Of a stretch of DNA of 64,000 nt, positions 37,954 through 49,400 are shown piece after piece. Position 1 is the first letter of the stretch; each line of letters begins with the position of its first letter. The DNA is from Pseudohongiella sp. O18 (GTDB lineage Bacteria > Pseudomonadota > Gammaproteobacteria > Pseudomonadales > Pseudohongiellaceae). The notes under the pieces were generated by a model that searched no databases, had not been told where the DNA came from, and was given only the letters and a program-made list of their open reading frames with translations. Both the position numbers and the translations under genes were made by a program. The DNA is taken from NCBI RefSeq assembly GCF_021729085.1, contig NZ_JAJSAR010000001.1:1302001-1366000 (forward strand), written 5' to 3'.

Positions 37954-40188
37954 ATGCGTGGTGCGTTGATTGTTGTCCTGCCCTTGATGCTTGTCGCCTG
38001 CGAGCGGGCAGCAACACCGATTACTGACGGGTCCAGTGAACAACTGACGATCGAGCGACTCTACGGCTCGCCAGATCTGACCGGCCCGACTGCCCGCAAT
38101 GTGCGGTTCTCACCCGACGGCAGTCGCATCAGCTTCCTGCGCGCCAAAGACGATGACCGCACCGTGCAGGATCTGTGGGCAATGGATGTTGCTACCGGCG
38201 AGGCTTATGTGCTGGTCGATGCGCGCCAGCTGGCACCAGAAGAGAGCGAGCTGACGGAGGCTGAAATCCAGTTCCGCGAGCGATCACGCATTACGTCCTC
38301 CGGGGTGGTGACCTATCAATGGGACGAAACCGGCGCAGCTGTCCTGGTGCCTCTTGACGGCGATGTGTTCTACGTTGATGTGGAAAGCGGACAAACCCGC
38401 CGCCTGACCGAAACACAGGCGTTTGAAACCGACGCCAAGGTCAGTCCAGACGGCGGCTTCGTCTCCTTTATCCGCGACCAGAATCTATGGATACATGATC
38501 TCGCTACTGGGGAGGAGTGTGCCCTGACGACCGAAGGCGGCGGTGTCATCAGCTGGGGCATGGCCGAGTTTGTTGCCCAGGAGGAAATGCAACGCTACAC
38601 CGGTTACTGGTGGTCGCCCGATGACAGCCGCATCGCGGTTGCACGCGTTGATGAAAGCCCGGTGATGGTGGTGGATCGCTTCGGCATTTCTGCCGACGCC
38701 GTTTCGGTGTCAGAACAGCGGTATCCGCGGGCCGGCACGCCTAACGCCCTGGTGACACTGCACGTCATCGACCTTGCCTCTGGTGAGATTGCCGAGATGG
38801 ATCTGGGCAGCGATACCGACATCTACCTCAGCCGCGTCAACTGGAGCGGGTCAGGTGAAACCTTATGGGTGCAGCGACAGAATCGGGCGCAGACGCAATG
38901 GGACCTGCTGGCGCTTGATCCGCGCACGGGTGCTGAAGACACAACACGGCGTATCACAGAACAGGCAGATACCTGGATCAATCTGTCGCATGATCTGCGA
39001 ACACTGGCCGGGGGCAGTCTGCTTTATCTCAGCGAACAATCCGGCTTTCGCCATATTCGTTATGTGAGCACAGATGGCGTAGCCCGCGATATCACATCGG
39101 GAGACTGGGTGGTTGATAGCCTGGAAGCCGTCGACCAGGACGCGGGTATTGTCTGGTTCTCCGGCTGGACGGACACACCACTGGAGCGCCACCTGTACTC
39201 AGTGAACCTGGATGGCGGCGAACCGCAGCGTATTACCTCTGGCGAAGGACGCTGGAACGTAACGGTCGGTTCTGGCGGGTCAGGCTTTATCGGCACCTAC
39301 TCCGATATCGACACTCCGCCCAACACCGGGCTGTATTCCATTGCAGGTGAACGCATTGCCTGGGTGGAGGAAAACCCGCTGAACCAGGATCATCCTTACG
39401 CGCCTTATCTAGCGGCTCATGTCCGGCCCGAGTATGGCACGCTGACGGCCGCAGACGGGCAGACCGAATTGCATTGGCAGATGTACCGGCCAGACCACTG
39501 CACCGCAGCGACGCCCTGTCCGGCCATTGTTCAGGTGTATGGCGGGCCAGGCGTACAGTCTGTCACCAGGGGATGGCAGTCACTGCGCGATCAGATTCTT
39601 GCCCAGTCCGGCTACGTGCTTTTTAAGGTCGATAACCGGGGCAGTTCAAACCGCGGCCATGCCTTTGAAGCGCCGCTGCATCTGCGCATGGGTATTCTAG
39701 AAGTTGAGGACCAGCTGGCCGGACTGGACTGGTTGCAGGAACGCGATTTTGTGGACGCCGACAGCGTGGGTCTGTGGGGCTGGTCCTATGGCGGCTACAT
39801 GACATTGATGACCACGCTGCAGGCGCCGGGCAGGTTTGCCGCCGGCATTGCCGGAGCGCCGGTTACAGACTGGGCGCTATACGACACACACTACACCGAA
39901 CGCTATATGTCGACCCCGCAGGACAATGCCGACGGGTATGACGCCGGTTCGGTCTTTGCCCATCTTGATGGTTACCAGACCCCGCTGCTGATTATTCACG
40001 GCATGGCGGATGACAATGTGACCTTTGATCACTCCACCCGATTGTTCGCAGAGCTGCAGGAGCGCGGCCAGGTGTTCGAGATGATGACCTACCCAGGCCA
40101 GCGCCACGGCATCCGTCCGCCGCCGCTGCAGACTCACTTGCTCAGAACGCAAATGACGTTTTTCAACCGGCACTTGCGCGGCGAATGA
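37954..40188 (+). CDS. Lipoprotein dipeptidyl peptidase IV, S9 family
   Basis: 744 residues. Signal peptide with lipobox LVAC (Cys16) anchors it to a membrane in the periplasm. N-terminal beta-propeller (NVRFSPDGSRISFLRA, WSPDDSRIAVARVDE) with the DPP-IV Glu motif in EFVAQEEMQRYTGYWWSPD, then alpha/beta hydrolase with Ser in GWSYGGYMT (near 610), Asp in GMADDNV and His in PGQRHGIRP. It removes X-Pro/X-Ala dipeptides from peptides. The start has GAGG upstream. It complements the M24 Xaa-Pro-type peptidase in proline-peptide use. Confidence 0.95.
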   Translation: MRGALIVVLPLMLVACERAATPITDGSSEQLTIERLYGSPDLTGPTARNVRFSPDGSRISFLRAKDDDRTVQDLWAMDVATGEAYVLVDARQLAPEESELTEAEIQFRERSRITSSGVVTYQWDETGAAVLVPLDGDVFYVDVESGQTRRLTETQAFETDAKVSPDGGFVSFIRDQNLWIHDLATGEECALTTEGGGVISWGMAEFVAQEEMQRYTGYWWSPDDSRIAVARVDESPVMVVDRFGISADAVSVSEQRYPRAGTPNALVTLHVIDLASGEIAEMDLGSDTDIYLSRVNWSGSGETLWVQRQNRAQTQWDLLALDPRTGAEDTTRRITEQADTWINLSHDLRTLAGGSLLYLSEQSGFRHIRYVSTDGVARDITSGDWVVDSLEAVDQDAGIVWFSGWTDTPLERHLYSVNLDGGEPQRITSGEGRWNVTVGSGGSGFIGTYSDIDTPPNTGLYSIAGERIAWVEENPLNQDHPYAPYLAAHVRPEYGTLTAADGQTELHWQMYRPDHCTAATPCPAIVQVYGGPGVQSVTRGWQSLRDQILAQSGYVLFKVDNRGSSNRGHAFEAPLHLRMGILEVEDQLAGLDWLQERDFVDADSVGLWGWSYGGYMTLMTTLQAPGRFAAGIAGAPVTDWALYDTHYTERYMSTPQDNADGYDAGSVFAHLDGYQTPLLIIHGMADDNVTFDHSTRLFAELQERGQVFEMMTYPGQRHGIRPPPLQTHLLRTQMTFFNRHLRGE

Positions 40189-40269
40189 AACTATCGCGCT
40201 GACGGCTGGGTTCAACAAAGTTCTGCAGATTTGCGTGCAGCTTTTGCGGATTAAGCCAGGCGCCGCCGC

Positions 40270-40908
40270 TCAGGCGACATAAAAGTACACCGCCACAAAG
40301 TGGCAGCAACTGCCGAGCAATACAAACAGGTGAAAAATGGCGTGGTTAAGCGGCAGGCGCCGGATACTGTAAAGTATGGCGCCCAGGGTGTAGGAAACAC
40401 CACCAGCGATCAGCCAGCTGAGGCCTGGACCGTCGAAAGCGGCCAGCAGGGGTTTGATCGCGAACAGGATAATCCAGCCCATGAAGACGTAGAGCAATGT
40501 TGACAGCAGACTGAACCTGCCGGTGTAAAACAGCTTCAGAACAATACCTGCCAGCGCCATAGACCAGGAGGCCGCAAAAATACTCCAGCCGATACTGCCT
40601 TGCAGCACAATAAGTGCAAAAGGCGAGTAGGTGCCGGCAATCAGCACATAGATGCTGGCGTGGTCGGCCACGCGCAGGCGAGTGCGCCGTCGCGGATTCT
40701 GCGTACTGTGGTAAAGGGTGGATATGCTGTAGAGGAGCACCAGGCTGACACCGAACAGGCCAAAACTCACCAGCACCAGAATAGAATCCAGGGCACTGGC
40801 GCGCAGCAGCAGCGCAACCAGTGCCACCACACTCAGCAGCAAACCGAGTGCGTGCAAACTGACGTTAAGTCGTTCTTCTGTCTGTGAGTATTGCGGATAG
40901 CCGGTCAT
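40270..40908 (-). CDS. trhA: PAQR family membrane protein TrhA (hemolysin III type)
   Basis: 212 residues, seven membrane segments. Family motifs: SISTLYHSTQNP...LRVADHASIYVLIAGTYSPFALI and NHAIFHLFVLLGSCCHFVAVYFYV, whose Asp/His residues bind zinc in PAQR proteins. Role in membrane energetics or lipid homeostasis (TrhA in E. coli). Its ATG lies in an ATGA overlap with the end of a mazG remnant, and the remnant supplies the Shine-Dalgarno-like AAAGGAT. Upstream is the minus-strand amidohydrolase gene. Confidence 0.93.
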   Translation of the reverse strand: MTGYPQYSQTEERLNVSLHALGLLLSVVALVALLLRASALDSILVLVSFGLFGVSLVLLYSISTLYHSTQNPRRRTRLRVADHASIYVLIAGTYSPFALIVLQGSIGWSIFAASWSMALAGIVLKLFYTGRFSLLSTLLYVFMGWIILFAIKPLLAAFDGPGLSWLIAGGVSYTLGAILYSIRRLPLNHAIFHLFVLLGSCCHFVAVYFYVA

Positions 40909-40988
40909 GACAGATCCTTTGGGTTGTGGAACTGCTGCCAGTCGCGCTCGTCACGGAATTTCTTCAGGGCGTCGATGATTTTATCAAT
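40905..40988 (-). pseudogene. 5-prime remnant of a second mazG-like gene
   Basis: On the minus strand this reads IDKIIDALKKFRDERDWQQF then HNPKDLS and a stop. From IIDALKK on, 24 residues are identical to residues 4-27 of the MazG-like protein at 35774-36094. At DNA level 40908-40980 matches 36014-36086 without gaps, 5 differences in 73 bases, all in synonymous positions. No start codon remains and the frame stops in an ATGA overlap with trhA. It is therefore a truncated homologue, not a short gene; its end now acts as the trhA ribosome site. Confidence 0.88.
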
Positions 40989-40990
40989 GC

Positions 40991-43099
40991 TTATTCCACC
41001 CCCTCTGCACCGGACACAATCATCGGTGCAGGCGTAAACGGGCGAATGCCAAACTCAGGATAGATATCGCTGGGGAAATAGACATTGCCATCTTTTACCA
41101 CCATTGAAATTGTCTTGATGGCTTTGAGATCTGACGTCGGATCCCCTGGAATCAGGAAAAAGTCAGCCAGTTTGCCGGGTTCAATTGAACCCAGTCGGTC
41201 GCCTTCACCCAGGTACGTTGCCATGTCGAGCGTCGCCATTTTTAACACTTCGGCGGCTGTCATGCCAACCTCCTGGTAAAGCTCCAGCTCGCGGTGATAG
41301 CTGAACGAACCGCCCAGGTCAGTCCCCGGAATAATGATCACACCCTGATCCCGCATTTCGCGCACCGTCTCCAGAATTTTGGCAAAACCCAGCCGATAGG
41401 CGATGTCATCCTCGGGTGTGGCGATTTCGGAACGCGCGGTTCTTGCATTGCGCTGAATACCCACGGGCATATGATCGATGTAGTCCACCATGCCAGGTGC
41501 TACCTCGCCGTTGCGGGACAGCATCAGATTCTCGTGGATGGCCAGCGTCGGGTCGATACCCATACTGCGCTCGGCCATGCTCGAAATCGTCTGCTGCACA
41601 GCGGGGGAGTTGATATCAATGCCGGGGAATCGCTTCATGGCGGTCAGCCGCAACAGGGTGCGGGTATCTTCGTCTGGCGCCAGTACCCAGCCCAGCATGA
41701 CCTGGTTGATGTGTGTCAGTTCATCGTAGCCGGCAGCAATCATGGCGTCCGCATTCGAGAAGGCGGGCACATGTCCTGCCACACGCATGCCGCGCGCGTG
41801 TGCCTCGGTCACCATGGCCGGTACCCATTCCGGGTTCATGCTGTTGTAGATTTTGATCTGATGAAAGTCGCCCTGATCGGCATACCATCGGACGGCGTCA
41901 AGCGCCTCTTCCTGAGTCGACACCAGGATGCCACTGTTGGAGTTGAACGGGCTTCTGCCTTCGATAAAGCCGCTGCGATGAATGCGCGGCCCGACCAGTC
42001 TGCCCGACTCGATTTTGCTAATCAGGTCGTCCAGTACCGCATTATTGTTGCCCATGTCGCGAAAGCTGGTGACCCCTGCCGCAATATTCAGCAGCGCACT
42101 GCCCTGGCCTGCGTGCGCGTGCATTTCATACATGCCGGCAACCAGGGTACCGCCCGCGCCGTCAATCAGAATCTCATTGGTGTCAGCCGTCTCTACCACC
42201 TCATCCACTGACGCGATCTGGTTGTCGGTAACCAGCACGGAGACTGGATCAGTTAGGCTCAGGCTGGATGGATCAAACACCCTGACGTTATTGATGCGCA
42301 CCGGTTTATCAAAAACACGGGTGACCTGTTCCTGTATAGACTCAAAGCGGCGGGTTGCGTATTCGGCCGCCAGATCACGCAAGCGCTGCTCTTCCTGCTC
42401 GAAGCCCGTTCGCACCAGCGCAAAGCGCTCATTCATGGACGCAAACAGCATGCCGTCCTCATCCAGGGCAAAATAGCTCGGATTCAGGTCAATGCCCGAC
42501 AGCGCATAGGTTGTGATGGCAGTGGACGCACCATCGCTGCCCGTGACATCCAGGGTGTCGATGGCCTCCAGTTTCAGCTCGCCGGCAGGCAGTACCGCCA
42601 GGGTATTTTCCTCAGCCGCCAGCAACAGCCGTGCATAAACCCATAAGGCATAGGGGCTGGATTCCTGGGCCACATACAGATTGGCTTCTGCCAGATCGGA
42701 TGCGCTGCTGCCGGTGGTGTCGGTCCAGCTGGCTTGGCCGCCCTGCACCTCAAACTGCTCTTCGATGATATTGCCAAAAGTGGTGGCGCCGGTAATGCGC
42801 CAGCTGCGCGGTACACCCTCATCGGTAAACTCAATGACCTCTTCAACGGAAGGGCCACGACCGTTGTTACGGTACTCATAACCCACTTCGGTCACGTCAC
42901 CGTGCTGCACTTCCATCTGCCCGACCCGTGTGCCCGAGATGAGTGCGGTAAACGCTTCTGTTCCGGCAGGCCGTGCAAACGCAGCTTCCTCCGGTACGGC
43001 CACGACAGGGGATGAGGGTTCAGGCTGGCCGCAGGCGGCCAGTGACAGGACGGCAAAAATCAGCACCAGGGCTGTGCTGCGGCGGGCTTGAGAATTCAT
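40991..43099 (-). CDS. Lipoprotein amidohydrolase with N-terminal extension
   Basis: 702 residues from the ATG at 43099 (GGAG 6 bases upstream); a frame open further up has no ribosome site. Lipobox LAAC near residue 22. About 30-300 is an extra domain of unknown function (EAFTALISGTRVGQMEVQHGD). About 320-690 is an amidohydrolase TIM barrel: HxH-like EMHAHAG, GMRVAGHVPAF, DELTHINQV and the final Asp in IPGTDLGGSFSYHREL. It probably hydrolyses amide, cyclic imide or peptide-like compounds in the periplasm; relatives are annotated as imidazolonepropionase-like. Ends two bases before the mazG remnant. Confidence 0.88.
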   Translation of the reverse strand: MNSQARRSTALVLIFAVLSLAACGQPEPSSPVVAVPEEAAFARPAGTEAFTALISGTRVGQMEVQHGDVTEVGYEYRNNGRGPSVEEVIEFTDEGVPRSWRITGATTFGNIIEEQFEVQGGQASWTDTTGSSASDLAEANLYVAQESSPYALWVYARLLLAAEENTLAVLPAGELKLEAIDTLDVTGSDGASTAITTYALSGIDLNPSYFALDEDGMLFASMNERFALVRTGFEQEEQRLRDLAAEYATRRFESIQEQVTRVFDKPVRINNVRVFDPSSLSLTDPVSVLVTDNQIASVDEVVETADTNEILIDGAGGTLVAGMYEMHAHAGQGSALLNIAAGVTSFRDMGNNNAVLDDLISKIESGRLVGPRIHRSGFIEGRSPFNSNSGILVSTQEEALDAVRWYADQGDFHQIKIYNSMNPEWVPAMVTEAHARGMRVAGHVPAFSNADAMIAAGYDELTHINQVMLGWVLAPDEDTRTLLRLTAMKRFPGIDINSPAVQQTISSMAERSMGIDPTLAIHENLMLSRNGEVAPGMVDYIDHMPVGIQRNARTARSEIATPEDDIAYRLGFAKILETVREMRDQGVIIIPGTDLGGSFSYHRELELYQEVGMTAAEVLKMATLDMATYLGEGDRLGSIEPGKLADFFLIPGDPTSDLKAIKTISMVVKDGNVYFPSDIYPEFGIRPFTPAPMIVSGAEGVE

Positions 43100-43410
43100 T
43101 AGGGGCTCCGTGATCTGGCGGCCCAGGTTTCTGGGGCGCCGCTCTGTAAAAGGGCAGGATACCTTAAATATGCGTGCGCCTGCCACGAGGGCAATTACGC
43201 CGTACCTGGCATACTGGCGTGGCCAGGCAGACCGCGGCTGCTCGTCTATCTTTAAGATAGTGTCAGGTATGATTCCACATAGTTCGAACTGCATCCCAAA
43301 TAAAAGACTCCGTACCCTATTGATACAATCTTGTATTAGACAACCTCGGCCTAATCTGATAATTATCAAAGCCTTAATCAAAAATAATCAGATACGCAGG
43401 GGTTTACTCT
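43100..43410. promoter_or_regulatory. Divergent promoter region of amidohydrolase and autotransporter
   Basis: 311 bases; the right third is AT-rich, unlike both genes. It has two perfect palindromes: ATACAA-TC-TTGTAT (43323-43336) and TGATAATTATCA (43357-43368), candidate operator half-sites near the autotransporter promoter. AGGGG lies about 9 bases before the autotransporter ATG. No gene is supported here. Confidence 0.45.
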
Positions 43411-46400
43411 ATGTCGGTCACGTTCCGCAGCCTGATTCTGCTCTCCACCGTTGGTACCATCACTGCACACGCCGGTGACCTTCCCCCAGTCACTACAGAT
43501 GCCAGCACTTTTGGCACGCCGCAAGACCGATCAAATCTGAACGTGAATCTGAATGGCATTTCGGTGCCACCTTACCAGATCAAGTCTGAAACCCTTGATA
43601 TCCAGACCATGACGGTGGGCAAGGATGGTGATCAGGGTGCCTCTGGCACCTGGTACCAGTTTCTGGGCGGTCAGCCCTTTGTACTGATTCAGGCGCAGGG
43701 CCACAGCACGGCCATTCCGGGTGACGTGGATGCGCTTGCCAACGGCACGGCGGGATCGGGACCTGCCACCAGCCTGACCAACTACAACAATCTGGCCAGT
43801 TGGCTAGACTCCGGTGTCCCAGTCAATGCCATGAACAATCCGGGTCTGGTGGCAGCCAGTATTGGTGGCAACCGGGGCGGTGCGCCGGGCGGACTGGCCG
43901 GTGATGTGACTATCACCAACAAGGGCCGGCTGTTCACCAGTACCAGCAACTCCATGGGTATCCTGGCACATTCAATCGGGGGTTCTGCCTCCGGCGGTCA
44001 GAATGGCGGTAACGCGGGCGCGGTGAGAGTCAACAATGACGGCAGCATCACCACCGGCGGCGAGTTTACCAGCCCCACTCAGTTCCAGATTTTCAAGACG
44101 CCGCATTCTCCTGGCATCGTGGCCCGCAGTATTGGCGCCTTTGGTGGCAGCGGCGGCAGTGAGTGTGGCTTCCTGTGTTTTTATGGCTATGGCACCAATG
44201 GCGGTAATGGCGGAAATGCAGGCCAGGTGAATGTCACCAACACCGGCACCATCATGACGGCATCAGAAGCCTCGCAGGGCATCCTGGCCATCAGTATTGG
44301 TGGCGGCGGTGGTAATGCGGGCCCCGGTGACGGCCTGATTGCCTCGGTCGGTGGTGGCGGCGGTGAAGGCGGGCAGGGCAGCCTGGCCTATGCGCGCAAC
44401 CTGGGTCAGATTGTGGCGCAGGCCTCGCGCGGTATTCAGGTACAGAGCATCTCCGGTGGTGGCGGTGATGGTGGTCACGCCAGCGGTGTGGTGATGTCGC
44501 TGGGTGGCTCGGGCGGCGATGCTGAATCATCAGGGTCGGCCACCATTGATAACTGCATTGATTCGTTTGCGCAGACTCTGTGCAGCGGCTGGCAACAGGG
44601 ACAGATCTCAAGTTTTGGTAGCGCACTGTTTGCGCAGAGTGTGGCGGGTGGTGGTGGCGCCGGAGGTTCAACCAAGGGCATTTCTGCCGTGGGGGGCAGT
44701 GGCGCCTCGGGTGCTAATGCCGGTAAGGTAAGTGTTTACAACGCTGGCACTCTGTTAAGCACGGGTGCGCATCACAGCACCATTCATGCCCAGAGCGTTG
44801 GCGGCGGCGGTGGCCACGGCGGCGCGGCCGTCACTGGCGGCCTCAATGCCTCTGTGGCAATCGGCGGCAGCGGTGGCTCAGGCGGCACCGGTGACGACGT
44901 CGGTGTTTACAACATTGGCAATATTTCTGCTGGCTCCAGCACCGATCTGGCCAATTTCTCGCATGGCATCTTTGCACAGAGCGTGGGAGGTGGCGGTGGC
45001 AGCGCCGGTAGTGCGACATCCGGGTCCATTGGCCTCGGAGCGGCTATCGCGTTATCCATCGGTGGGCAAGGTGGTGCGGGCGCCAGTGCAGGCGCCGTGA
45101 CAGTTAACAATTGCGGGTTTACCGATAGCGGTGCCTGCACATCAGGCGCTGGCGGCGGCACCATCCAGACCTTCGGTTCGCACTCGTCAGGTATCCACGC
45201 GCAGAGCGTGGGTGGCGGTGGTGGTGCGGGCGGCCTGGCTGCGTCTGGCGCCATGTCCAATGGAGCGGCCATAGCTGCCTCGCTGGGTGGCTCTGGCGGG
45301 CAGGGCGGCGCTGGGGGGCAGGTCACGGTTAATTCGCAGTCGCAATTCTCGACACTCGACGAGGCAGTGAGTGGCGCTGCAGACATCACCACTGGCGGTG
45401 TTTTTTCTTCAGGCATTTTTGCGCAGAGCGTCGGCGGTGGTGGTGGGTCTGCGGGCACTGCAATTACTGCGACAGCGGGTTCGGTAACGCTGAGCGCGGC
45501 CGGCGGTTCCGGACCGTTTTTCAAGATCGGCGGACGCAGCAACGATGGTGGCCTGGGTAACGACGGTGGTACGGTCAATGTCAACAGCTCCAGCCTGATC
45601 AATACCACTGGTAACCATGCGACCGCTATCGTCGCGCAGAGCGTGGGCGGCGGTGGTGGCCATGGCGGTTCTGATTTCAGTGGTTCAGCGTCACTCAATG
45701 GCAGCCTTTCCCTTGGGCTGGGTGGTGCTGGTGGTCCTGGCGGCATTGGGGGGCAGGTAAACCTGACAACCAGTGCCCTGTCTGGCAACAGCACGGCGGG
45801 CACCTTTGCTTCTTCCGGGCGTTATGCCATTCAGACGACAGGTCATCACGCGGATGGCATTCTGGCTCAGAGCGTGGGCGGTGGCGGCGGTACCGGGGGG
45901 ACTTCGATCGATGGCACATTGTCGGCCAGGATTGCGGCATCATTGTCGCTGGGTGGCTCCGGCGGGCAAGGCGGTGTTTCGGACAAGGTGTCGCTGACCA
46001 ATAATCTGAGTGTGCTGACCAGTGGCGATCATTCCAAAGGGCTGGTGGCGCAAAGTATTGGCGGTGGCGGCGGTAACGCCGGTGCCAGTATGTCAGCGTC
46101 GGTCGGGGGCACGGGAGCGTTTTCGGCAGCCGGCCTGACCATGGGCAACGCCGGAGGCATCCCGGCAGGTGGCAATGGTTCATTTGGCAATGCTGTCAGC
46201 TTGACCAACAATGCTCAGGTGACCACGCAGGGCGATTCCTTTGCATCGGCGGTTGTGGCGCAAAGCATCGGGGGTGGTGGTGGCCACGGCGGTGTCAGCG
46301 GCGCATTATCACTGGCGACCAAAGCGGCCATATCGGCAGCGATAGGCGGCAATGGTGGCACGGGCAACACGGCGGGTGCTGTCACGCTGACACAAAATGG

Positions 46401-49400
46401 TGGCAGTGTACTGACCAGTGGCAGCCATTCGCACGGTCTGCTGGCGCAAAGTATTGGTGGTGGTGGCGGTGCCGGCGGCTTTACATTGGCCGGTAGCGGT
46501 GGCGCCCAGGGTGTGGGCATCAGTGCCACGATCGGCGGCAATGGCGGTACCGGTGGCAATGGTTCCAGTGTCACGGTCAACACCACCTCCAGCAGCAATG
46601 GCGGTGGCGGCCAGCCGACATCCATCAAGGTGACCGGTGAGCATTCCAACGCCATTCTGGCACAGAGTATTGGCGGTGGCGGTGGCAACGGCGCTGTCAG
46701 TGTCAGTGTCTCTCTGGCGAGCAAACTGGCATTTGCGCAGGCAGATGTCCCATCGCTGAATCTGGGTAACAAGGCTGGCAGCGGTGGTACCGGCGGTGAT
46801 GTGGCCGTTCATACGCAGGCCAGTCTGTCCTCCAGTGATTCTGCGGCACTGGTGGCGCAGAGCATCGGTGGCGGCGGTGGTCTCGGTGGGACCAAGGTCA
46901 CCGGCGATTTTACTTTTGATCCGACGAGGGGCGAAGCAGATCTGTCGCTGGGCGCCAGTGGTGTAAATGGTGCAACTGGCGCTGAGGCTGGTAATGTTCT
47001 GGTTGACGCGGGCACTGGCGCCTCAAAACAGGGTGATATCAGCTCTTCCGGCAATCATGCACCAGGCATACTGGCGCAGAGTGTGGGTGGCGGCGGTGGT
47101 GCCGGTGGCTGGAGTTTTGCGGCCCGCTTTAAAGGCGGCGGCGAGGAGCCGGGCGTCGCGCCAGCATCGGCCATCGCCATGGGCGGCAAAGGCGGTATCG
47201 GTGGTAATTCAGGACAGGTTGTTGTTAATGACGTGGGTAATGTCAGCACCAGTGGCATCAACGCCCAGGGTGTTGTGGCGCAATCAATAGGTGGTGGCGG
47301 CGGCCATGGCGGTCTGGCTATCAGCGCCAGTGGCGCCTTGGGTGGCTCCAAAGTTGGTGTTGGCGGCATAGGCTTCGCGATGGGTGGCAGCGGTGGCAGT
47401 GGTGCCAACTCCGGTGCTGTGCAGGTGACAACTGCGACGGGCAGCCAGATTTCTACCAGTGGCCATTCCGCTGGCGGCATTCTGGCGCAAAGCATTGGCG
47501 GTGGCGGCGGCCAGGGTGGCGGTGCCCTGTCCATCGCGGCAGCGATTAACGCCAACTCTTTCAGCATTGCGCACGGTGGCTCGGGTGGCAGCGGTGGTGC
47601 GCCACAAACGGCGCAAATCAATGACATCACGGTGGGCGTTTCCGTGACCAATAACGGTCAGATCACTACAGGCGGGACGGCCAAATCGGATGATGCGTCT
47701 GCCATCCAGGCCCAGAGTGTCGGTGGTGGCGGTGGTAGCGCTGGCTTTACTGTCTCACTGGAAGGCAGTGGCGGCGTCGAGCCGCTGGACAACATCGGAG
47801 CCAGTATTTCCCTGGGCGCCAGCGGCGGTAATGGTAATTCCGGCAATCTGGTTTATGTCAGCAGCACGGGTAGTCTGACCACCACAGGTGATCGATCCAG
47901 CGGCATTCTGGCGCAGAGTGTGGGGGCGGGTGGTGGTCATGCCGGTTTCACATTCTCAGCTGATGCCAAGCTGGATTTGCCGCAGCACTCGCTGGGTGGC
48001 ACGAACGGCAGCAATGGCAATGGCGGCCTGGTGAGAGTTCAAAATACCGGTAATGTCACAACCACTGGTGCTCAGGCCCATGGCATCGTCGCACAGAGCG
48101 TGGGTGCGGGCGGTGGTCATAGTGGTCTCAGTGTCAGCGGAACATTGAGCACCTCGGCAGATCTGTTCATGAACCTGGGCGGAGCAGGTAATGCGACAGG
48201 CCAGGGTGGCGAGATCGATTTACAGTCAAGTGGCACCTTTAATCTGAACGGCGCCCATTCGGTGGGTCTGCTGGCGCAAAGCATTGGCGGAGGCGGTGGC
48301 GTGGCAGGCGTCAGCCTTGGCAAATTGAACCTGACTGCAACGCCCAGGCTGAACATGACAGCCGGTGGCATGCAGGGCATCGGCGGCAAGGTAACGGTGT
48401 CAAATGCCAGCAGTGGCATTCTGCGTATGACATCCACAGGCAGTGATTCGCCCGGCATTCTGGCGCAATCCATTGCTGGTGGTGGCGGGTATAACTTTTT
48501 CTCGGCAGGCAGCAACACCAGTAACGCGGCGCTGGATGGAACCGTGCAGCTGGGTGCCACATCGGCCGGTGCAGCGGTATCAGGCACAGTCAGTGTGACT
48601 GACGGCACTATTAACACGCAGGGCGCGCGCTCTGCCGCTATTATCGCACAGAGTATCACTGGTGGTGGTGGCGTCATTAACGTTGCCAGCAAGGGCGCAT
48701 TTGGTGTCAGCAGTATCCTGGGTATGCTCGGCGGTTCGGCGCTGTCTACCGCTGGCGATGTGACGGTGACCAGTCTCAGCCAATTGACCACGCAGGGCGA
48801 TGACTCCCAGGCCATTGTGGCGCAGAGCATCAGTGGTGGCGGTGGGGTGCTGAATGCGGATTCGGTCGCCAGTCTGCGGCTGGGTGCGGCTGGCGCTCAG
48901 GGTACGGGCAATGCCGGCGCGGTCACGGTGAAGACAACTGGCCCCTCACTGACGACCAATGGCCAGCGTGCCAGTGTGCTGGTGGCACAGAGTATCGGCG
49001 GTGGCGGTGGTCTGTTGTCTGCTGGTGGCTCAGTCTCCGGTGGGCTGGATTCCAGCAAAATCGGTCTGGGCGGCGGCACCAGCAGCGCATTGACCTCAAG
49101 CGGCGGAGCAGTTTCTGTTAACAACTCGGCCACTGTTACGGCTAGCGGCGCGCGTGCTCACGGGCTGGTGGCACAAAGTATCGGCGGTGGCGGCGGTATG
49201 GTCTCTGCCAATGAGATTGTCAGCGGCAATACACTGACACCCTTCGCGTCGGCCAACGCCCAGGGCAGCGGTAATGGCGGTGTAGTGAATCTGACCAACA
49301 CGGGCGCTATTTCGCTGTCAGATTCGGCAGCCATCGGCATTGTCGCGCAGAGTATTGGTGGCGGTGGTGGTCTGTTTGACGATGGCAGAATCGGTACCTC

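Noticed and set aside
40908-40988. Short independent gene between amidohydrolase and trhA
   Set aside because: It has no start codon and is a clear 5-prime fragment of a mazG homologue.
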